Shown piece by piece: positions 4,130-5,865 of a stretch of 5,865 nt of DNA. Below the pieces are notes generated by a model. It was not told the origin of the DNA. It worked only from the letters and a program-made list of their open reading frames with translations, and did not search any database. Source of the stretch: an uncultured Eubacteriales bacterium (GTDB lineage Bacteria; Bacillota; Clostridia; Oscillospirales; CAG-382); assembly GCA_900546385.1 (NCBI GenBank), contig URCT01000136.1, forward strand, positions 1 to 5,865. The letters are read 5' to 3'. Both the position numbers and the translations under genes were made by a program. The stretch's first letter is position 1; each line of letters starts with the position of its first letter.

Positions 4130-5865
4130 ACAAAATATTTTCCGCGCGTTTGATATAAGCGTTTTGCTCAGCGACGCACATATTGTTCCACAGTACGTTC
4201 CAGCCGCAAACGCGCACTTGCAGGTTTTCGTAGTTTTCTGGATGCTTTTGCGCATCTCTTAACGTATCCGTGTTGAAAACGTTAAACTGAATGCTCATAC
4301 CGCCGCCGTTGACATAGGTCATCAAAAGCGCTTTCAGAATCTGCAAGCCTTCGTCGCCGCCGACAGCGGTCGGATGCAGCATAATGTCAAGGCAAAAGCT
4401 TTCGGGATAGGTGTACGGCCGTAAGGCAAGAGCGGATTCGATAAGCGCGGTAACGCCGTTTTTATCCATGCCGACCGACGGCGAAGCGTTTTTGGAGCAT
4501 TCCGCTCCGGCAGACCGTCCGTCCGGTGTGGCAGAGGTCTTGTGTCCTTGCTCGATAAACATCCGCGCCGAATGCATAATGGCTTTGTATACGCCGCCGC
4601 GCGCATTGGGACGGTTGTTGACTTTGTTCGAAAAATAAGCGGCAAGAGCGGACGCATAGCGGTCGGTTTCGGCATCGCCGCAGCCGTATTTGTGTGTGCT
4701 GTTCAAGACCTTTGCGTGAAGCATTTCATAACCGTTCCAGTTGTTGTCAAGGGCGGTTTTGAATTCTTCCAAGGAGATTTCTTTCTTGTCGTAAACAAAT
4801 TCTTTGACCGCCATGACCGAATCGACAAGCGTGGCAAAGCCGCAGTTTATCAGCGCGGAATTGTTGAATTTCACACCGTTCTGATAGCCATCCGTGCCTT
4901 TTTCAAGGGCCGTCAAAATGGTAGCGGAATACATATTGGACGGATTGATGGTGCCTAAATACGGCTCATAGGCAAGAGACATCCGAATGGCAAGCTCAAT
5001 CAAATGACTCCATTGGGCGATTACGGCTGCATAGAAATCGTCAAACGTTTTCATGTCCGAAAGGCTTCCGGTTTGCACGCCGAACGTTTCACCCAAAATC
5101 TTATCGTATCCGTTTGAAAAAACATATTCGACCGGTTTTGCGGCGTTGATATACGCGGTTGAGGTAGAAACTTCAGCAGCACGCACGCCGGTTTCGTAGC
5201 AGCCGCGGATGTCCATTTCACGCGCTTGGTCGTAGGTCGCGCCATAGCTCATGACCGCGCGTATCATGCCCGGTTCGCAGCAGAACACCAAGCTGTTATG
5301 GCCGCGGCGAATCATATCGAACACTTTGAAGAGAATCGAATCCGGCGTGTTCGTATTGACTTTGATCTGAATTTTCGGATTGTAGATGCCAAGCTCATCG
5401 TATACATCGAGAATCAGCGCGGAAAGCTCGTTGTACTTGCTGCTGCCGTCCGCATTGGTTCCACCCATATAAAACGGCTGTCCCCAATAGTTGCCGATGG
5501 CTGACCATTGCATGAGAAAATAGCGGAAGAATTCTTTGATTTCTTCTTTGGTATAAACGCCGTTTTGTGTATCGTTTTGATAGAATTGCCACAGTGTGGA
5601 ATCAAGTCCGTTGCCAAGCGAACGCACCTGATATGCATCAAAGCATTCGGACAGCAGGAAATACAGATAGATCATCTGCAAGGCTTCGTATGTGTTCTGC
5701 GGCGCACCGTCGCGGATGTGCTCAAGACACACGGCAATTGCGTCGGCTTTTGCAAAGGTTTTCGTTTTTGCATAGCGATATAAGCGGTCGATGAGCTCGA
5801 TGATTGCGGAATAGGTCAAAATCATGCCGTCAAAAAAGGCGGCTTTTTCCGCGTCGAGTGTCCCG
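4128..5865 (-). CDS. glycyl radical enzyme (pyruvate formate-lyase family), N-terminus outside window
   Basis: This is a radical enzyme of anaerobic metabolism, activated by the radical SAM protein encoded just downstream; the substrate is unknown. The window holds the C-terminal 578 residues. The frame stays open to the right edge and continues past the ATG at 5825 with family-like sequence, so that ATG is internal. Family members are usually about 780-860 residues, so roughly 200-280 are missing. Numbered from that ATG, visible landmarks are NTYEALQMIYLYFL (44-57), QPFYMGGTNADG (116-127), and GCYE with catalytic Cys209 and Glu211. After these come ATPDGRSAG (432-440), NGGGMSIQFNV (506-516) and the glycyl radical loop RVCGWNV with Gly541. 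Cys-x-Glu is the pattern of dehydratase, lyase and decarboxylase members, while pyruvate formate-lyase has Cys-Cys. The loop is unusual: Cys in place of Ser or Ala before the glycine, and Trp in place of Tyr or Phe after it. I cannot assign it to CutC, HypD, HPAD or a diol dehydratase. Confidence 0.93.
   Translation of the reverse strand, partial: GTLDAEKAAFFDGMILTYSAIIELIDRLYRYAKTKTFAKADAIAVCLEHIRDGAPQNTYEALQMIYLYFLLSECFDAYQVRSLGNGLDSTLWQFYQNDTQNGVYTKEEIKEFFRYFLMQWSAIGNYWGQPFYMGGTNADGSSKYNELSALILDVYDELGIYNPKIQIKVNTNTPDSILFKVFDMIRRGHNSLVFCCEPGMIRAVMSYGATYDQAREMDIRGCYETGVRAAEVSTSTAYINAAKPVEYVFSNGYDKILGETFGVQTGSLSDMKTFDDFYAAVIAQWSHLIELAIRMSLAYEPYLGTINPSNMYSATILTALEKGTDGYQNGVKFNNSALINCGFATLVDSVMAVKEFVYDKKEISLEEFKTALDNNWNGYEMLHAKVLNSTHKYGCGDAETDRYASALAAYFSNKVNNRPNARGGVYKAIMHSARMFIEQGHKTSATPDGRSAGAECSKNASPSVGMDKNGVTALIESALALRPYTYPESFCLDIMLHPTAVGGDEGLQILKALLMTYVNGGGMSIQFNVFNTDTLRDAQKHPENYENLQVRVCGWNVLWNNMCVAEQNAYIKRAENIL

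Noticed and set aside
4121..4255. N-terminal extension of the activase reading frame up to 4255
   Set aside because: It overlaps the glycyl radical loop coding region in another frame; the ATG at 4120 has a ribosome binding site and gives a normal activase N-terminus.
4334..4675. Other long open frames inside the glycyl radical enzyme, activase and isomerase genes, for example the 113-codon frame here
   Set aside because: They are shadow frames of strongly recognised genes, with no ribosome binding sites and low-complexity Arg/Pro/Ala-rich translations.
5277..5285. FCCE in the glycyl radical enzyme as a pyruvate formate-lyase type Cys-Cys active site
   Set aside because: It lies about 27 residues before GCYE, which follows the usual Gly-x-x-x-x-x-x-Ala-Arg segment and is the aligned active-site position. 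FCC is therefore probably structural.

Overview
The window looks like the chromosome of an anaerobic, mid-GC Bacillota, probably a gut-type Clostridia / Oscillospiraceae relative. The reasons are an oxygen-sensitive glycyl radical enzyme with its activase, consensus sigma-A promoters (TTGACA-like, 17 bp, TATAAT-like) at almost every gene start, strong AGGAGG-type ribosome binding sites, a TTG start codon, and hairpin terminators with short T-tracts. The organism assignment is inference from style, not from a marker gene match.

Layout, left to right. (1) 1-138, minus strand: the 5' part of the RNase P RNA gene (rnpB), cut by the left edge, with its promoter at 145-173. (2) About 237-998, plus strand: a YgjP/DUF45-type zinc metallopeptidase, divergent from rnpB. 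(3) 999-1207: an AT-rich leader with a promoter, short repeats and a hairpin. It leads to a 69-residue lipoprotein with a four-cysteine zinc-ribbon-like pattern (1208-1417). (4) 1467-1497: a bidirectional terminator between convergent genes. (5) 1515-2282, minus strand: a xylose-isomerase-like TIM-barrel sugar phosphate isomerase/epimerase. It is divergent from an AraC-family cupin/HTH regulator (2431-3189, plus strand). Their two promoters overlap so closely that they share the same -10 DNA. (6) 3188-3225: a second bidirectional terminator. (7) 3236-4120 and 4128 to beyond 5865, minus strand: a two-gene operon of a glycyl radical enzyme (N-terminus outside the window) followed by its radical SAM activase. 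The genes are 7 nt apart and the enzyme's stop codon overlaps the activase ribosome binding site.

How the genes may work together: the regulator and isomerase form a typical divergent carbohydrate-response pair. The glycyl radical enzyme and activase form a second functional pair: the activase puts the radical on the enzyme's C-terminal glycine, and the enzyme then uses a thiyl radical on its Cys-x-Glu active site. Because the two pairs are separated by a terminator, a joint pathway is possible but not shown. The enzyme has the Cys-x-Glu dehydratase/decarboxylase-type active site rather than the Cys-Cys of pyruvate formate-lyase. Its glycine loop is unusual (Cys-Gly-Trp), so its substrate is the main open question here. 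I found no CRISPR array, insertion sequence, tRNA or phage gene.
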